A stretch of DNA of 64,000 bases from Deuterostichococcus epilithicus (Eukaryota; Chlorophyta; Trebouxiophyceae; Prasiolales; Stichococcaceae), in the NCBI GenBank assembly GCA_033439295.1, contig JAVTLE010000005.1, forward strand, positions 124,001 to 188,000. The letters are read 5' to 3'. The notes under the pieces are model-generated. The model had not been told where the DNA came from and made no database searches. It saw only the letters and a list, made by a program, of their open reading frames with translations. A program made the position numbers and the translations under genes. Below, piece after piece: positions 60,776 to 64,000 of the stretch (positions are counted from its first letter, which is position 1; every line of letters starts with the position of its first letter).

Positions 60776-62696
60776 AGGGCCAGCTGGCGGAGCTCAGCCA
60801 GCGCAGCGCTGACTCGGGCACGGCAGCGGGTGGCGCAGCCGGCACAGCAGAGGGCGCCCTTGTCGGCGTCGAGGGCAGCGCAGGAAGGAAGTGTTGTGCA
60901 GACTGCGGCCAGGAGTACCCCATGCGGCTGTTCCCCTCGGTGCCGCGGGCGGCCGACGGCCGCCACAGCCACTGCTTCGCCTGCAGAGCGAAGCTGTACA
61001 CTGCACGCCGCCCCAAGCAGAAGCGGTGAGTGTGGACAAGAAGCTGCGGCCAGATACCGTCATCGAGGGCAGTACCGTCATTTATGACTCTCAGAACCGG
61101 TTCCACGAACCCCTTGCGGCCACACGTTCTGAGGACTGCATGAGGAACTCTGCGGCTGGCCGGCCCTATGCTGGCCGATGGGTCGCCGCTGCGCGTGCTG
61201 TGCTTCCAGCTGGCTGATCGCGTCGCTGTCTGGGCCAGCGCCACAGGGAGTGGCTCTGGCTCAGGGCCCTCAACCCTGAACCCTTCACCTGCCTGGCCAC
61301 CACCAGAGTGCTCCCCTTGGCGCCTCACAGGGTCCACGCCTTGCACCCCCTTGCCTGACATAGCGCGCCAATCAGTGCCGGTTCTCCCCTCCATGCAGCC
61401 CCAAGACCAGCGCCGAAGGGGGCCGCACACAGTTCCCGCCCACGCATGCGCCGTGCACGTGCAAGCGCTGTGGCCTGAGGCTGCCGGCGGACCACTTTGC
61501 AGTCTCACCCAACAGCCGCAGCGGGCGCCACTCCTGGTGCAGGTAAGGTCTGCAATGGATCAGGCCTTAGGGTACAATGTGCTGCCCTCAGAATCCCTTC
61601 CAATGCATCACGGTGTCCAAGCAGATGGCAGCAGGTGGGCCGCATAAGCGCCCTCTCCAGTGGCGGCCGCCGCGCGAGGCGCGTCGCCAAGTTGGCACAA
61701 CTAAGCCGGAATGAGACGGGCCCAAATTTAGCCAGATGGGCGGTTTTCGCTGGGGATCCTCGGCTGCAGGCGACGCACGCTCCCACTGCCGCAGGGCGTG
61801 CCTGAGCGAGAACACAGCCAGGCTGGTGGCGAAGCGCGCTGGCGCGTTGGATGCCGCCGCTGCCGCGCCGGGGGCGGCGCCCGAGACCAAAACCTGCCGC
61901 CACTGCCACCAGGTGCCACTTATCCATCGGTTTCAGGGTTCAGGGCGTGTGCACTTCCCTGATCCCTACCGCCCCCGGTGCCGCTCGTCCTCGGAACTTC
62001 TCCTGTTCTACTTTGCAATCCTGTATTATCCTCTGTTCTCATGCTCTCCACTGTTTCTGGTGCTGATGCGCCTCAGTGGGAACCCGTGGACGTGTCCTCG
62101 CCCGCAGGCCAAGCCCACCAGCGCATTCTACCGCTCGCCGACGTCGGCCGGCGGCCGGGCGAGCGCCTGCAAGGCCTGCTGCCGCGCCAACATGTCGCAG
62201 TACTTCGCGGTGCTTCGCGATAGTGCGCAGCCGGTGCTGGTGGCGGGCCACAAGGCGTGCTCGCGCTGCGGCGAGGTGAGCAGACCTGAAGTGCATGCAG
62301 GGCTCATCCATGGGTTCTTTCAGTCCCCTTGCATCCAGCCGCCGTAGCCGCGCTTGTTCAGCCCCAAGCCTGCCTTTAAGCCTTAACCCTGGGCGTCAGG
62401 CCGCCAGGACCCGGCCGTGAGCTGCTGGCGGCGTGTGGGGCCAGACTTCGGCACACGCCTGTGAGGCAGCGCCCGCAGTCAATAGCAGTCATGTCGCCTG
62501 TGCGGCGCTGGCCCGTGCCAGCCTACCGACTGTGCCGTGTGACACGCAGACAAAGCCCCAGAGGTCCTACTACAGAAACACGTCGTCTCCGGACGGCACC
62601 ATCAACGTCTGCAAGGCGTGTGTCCTCCGCCGCATGCGTGAGGCCCGGGCGGCAGCTGCGACGACAGCGCCGGCGGCAGCAGACACGGACAGCTGA
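60776..62696 (+). CDS. Four-module Cys-rich zinc-ribbon-like protein, copy F
   Basis: Five exons join in phase: 60776-61025 (GQLAELSQRS, then module 1 CCADCGQEYPMRLFP ... CFACRAKLY), 61399-61542 (CKRCGLRLPADHFAV, GRHSWCR), 61795-61912 (RACLSENTARLVAKR, ETKTCRHCHQ), 62108-62275 (KPTSAFYRSPTSAGG, CKACCRANM, then ACSRCGE) and 62550-62696 (KPQRSYYRNTSSPDGT, CKACVLRRMREAR, stop). Intron positions and phases equal those of E, its head-to-tail neighbour 1.7 kb upstream, so the pair is a tandem duplication; residue differences between them are many, so it is not very recent. The 5' exon is not resolved. Function unknown. Confidence 0.84.
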
Positions 62697-62889
62697 GAGC
62701 GTAAGCTTGTGGTGCGGTGTGGCGGGGGTGGAGTGACGCCAGGGCGGTAGCGGCCACTGCGGCGGGCGACTGCTGATAGATTGCTGCCGACAGAGTGCTG
62801 CTGCCGAAGCATCAGGTGGTTGCTGCAGCGGCCTGGACGAGACCCTGTTGTGAGGCGTGGTTCTTGCGCGGTCTGGCGGCCCCGAGACG

Positions 62890-62929
<40 letters not shown>

Positions 62930-63567
62930 AGGTTTGACCTCTGTTTGATGGCCCGCGCTGGTGGCATAGCTGGCACCAGGCATCGTGCAGACAGAGACGT
63001 TTGCCCTGTGAGATTTGAAACTTGCAGCCTCAGGTTCGCACGGCATGTGAAGGCTTGCGCCGTTTGGCGTTGAATTGTCGGCGGAAGGACTGGTGACAGT
63101 GAGGATTCGTTAGTTGCAGATATGGCACTTCCTGGTTCGTCCTGATCGGCAATTGGCAAGTCCAGTCCAGACTTGTATCCACTCAAGCCTGGACCTCACT
63201 GTCATCTCGTCGACTTGACAAGATTGTGTCAGGCGCAAGGCCGTGCAGCTTTTGATCGTCAAACACTTTCGAGATCCTGATATATACTGACCCAACTATC
63301 TCTGCACTGAGGTTTTTTCAAGCACACTGCATTGTGCCTCTGCACAGCGCACTTTGAGGTCTCGAGGACGCGGAAGAGTATACGAACATCGAAACCCAGA
63401 TGGAATGTCCAATCGTCAAGGCAATTACTGCCTTGGCCAGCATTTGGGGCCTGCTGCCACAGGGTACCACAATGCCGCACAAAATGGATGTGAACTCACG
63501 CTGGCAGCCTGGAGGGAAATCCGCAGCTGGAGTTCATGAGCCGAGCCCATGTAGCAGAGCAAACCCG
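62697..63567. other. Convergent spacer between copies F and G
   Basis: It lies between the stops of F (+) and G (-). It contains the CTG tract at 62890-62930 and nothing else recognisable. Confidence 0.4.
62890..62930. repeat. CTG microsatellite
   Basis: About 13 uninterrupted CTG units lie 190 bases past the stop of copy F, outside any supported coding exon. Confidence 0.85.
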
Positions 63568-64000
63568 TCAGCTGCCCTTCACTTCTTCCGGCGCATGCGC
63601 CGCGGCTGCCTCCGCCGCCTTCACTGCCGGGCGCAGTGTGCGCTTCCGCCTTGTGGTGCAGCCCTTGCATTCAGCCCGTAGGCCGTCTCTTTGGTCTCGT
63701 TGCTGGTAGAAGGCATGGCATGGTTGCACCTGTATTGACAGTGGTTGACTGGCATGTAGAGGTTGGTTCGGAATATAGGGCGACCCCAGCAGTCAACAGA
63801 CGAAGCAGCCGGGATCCGCTCATGCGTCAGCATGTCAGCAGGTGCGAGGCACATGCCCCGCAGCTCGCCATCCGCCGCACTCAGCAAGCTGCCTAGAAGT
63901 GCGAGCGCCGGCAATCTACCTGCTGCAGGAGCTCCCTCACAGGCCGGGTGCCGGGCCACGCACCTCGCCACACTTGCTGCACCGTTTGGCCTCGAGCTGC
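63568..64000 (-). CDS. Zinc-ribbon-like protein, copy G, cut by right edge
   Basis: Two minus-strand exons are visible. The one at the edge (64000-63964) reads QLEAKRCSKCGE before a GTGCGT donor, equal to the end of the fourth exon in copies E and F. The last exon (63729-63568) follows a CAG acceptor and reads VQPCHAFYQQRDQRDGL, then ECKGCTTRRKRTLRPAVKAA to the stop at 63568, completing module 4. The phase 0 join matches the family. Modules 1 to 3 should lie beyond the window. Confidence 0.75.

Noticed and set aside
60051-61508. 485-codon open frame on the minus strand
   Set aside because: It runs antisense across zinc-ribbon exons of copy F and shows no family motif; GC-rich coding DNA commonly gives such mirror frames.
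62570-63046. Minus-strand polyglutamine frame over the CTG tract
   Set aside because: It overlaps the last exon of copy F in antisense and has no motif or partner exon.
1-64000. CRISPR array, bacterial operon or virus-like element
   Set aside because: No regular spacer array, no ribosome-site-led gene series, and no reverse transcriptase, integrase, transposase or capsid-like segment was seen.

Overview
This window looks like nuclear DNA of a chlorophyte green alga. It is GC-rich and dense in short introns, with acceptors mostly read as GCAG and many GTGCGT or GTGAGT donors. Alanine-, glycine- and glutamine-rich coding runs are frequent, and CAG/CTG tracts recur. There are no operons, ribosome binding sites, CRISPR arrays or recognisable virus-like elements. 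Gene models below were built by eye from conserved protein motifs plus splice sites; where exon edges are given, the reading phases of adjoining exons agree unless stated. Five-prime ends are the weakest part. I did not assign a species.

Layout, left to right: an open, intronless Ala/Pro/Gln-rich frame running in from the left edge (2-2987, +); OTU1/YOD1-type deubiquitinase (3971-7919, +); F-box/LRR protein (8593-10972, -); Cys-rich zinc-ribbon gene A (12167-14287, -); thioredoxin-like protein (15396-17645, +); polyglutamine protein (18683-19928, +); cobalamin-independent methionine synthase METE (21511-29378, -) with a tRNA-like sequence in an intron; MATE transporter (about 30624-35208, +); ENTH plus ArfGAP protein (36123-41896, -); stand-alone 3,4-dihydroxy-2-butanone-4-phosphate synthase (42812-45322, +); zinc-ribbon gene B (46322-47268, +); secreted S1-type serine protease (48424-52319, +); and a dense cluster of further zinc-ribbon genes C (fragment, -), D (-), E (+), F (+) and G (-, cut by the right edge).

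Three things stand out. First, seven copies of one four-module Cys-rich family lie in this window, five of them in the last 11.5 kb in mixed orientation. They fall into two subfamilies: one has four introns at identical places and phases, the other has modules 2-4 fused in one exon. I cannot name a function. Second, introns of at least five unrelated genes carry decayed partial copies of the adjacent exon, often with its splice site ('ghost exons'), offset by roughly 50-125 bp. Third, the ENTH and ArfGAP exons join in phase with no obvious separate start, suggesting one endocytic/trafficking fusion protein.

The identified housekeeping genes cover ubiquitin editing, methionine and riboflavin synthesis, membrane trafficking, redox and export. 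They show no shared pathway; their clustering looks like ordinary eukaryotic gene order.
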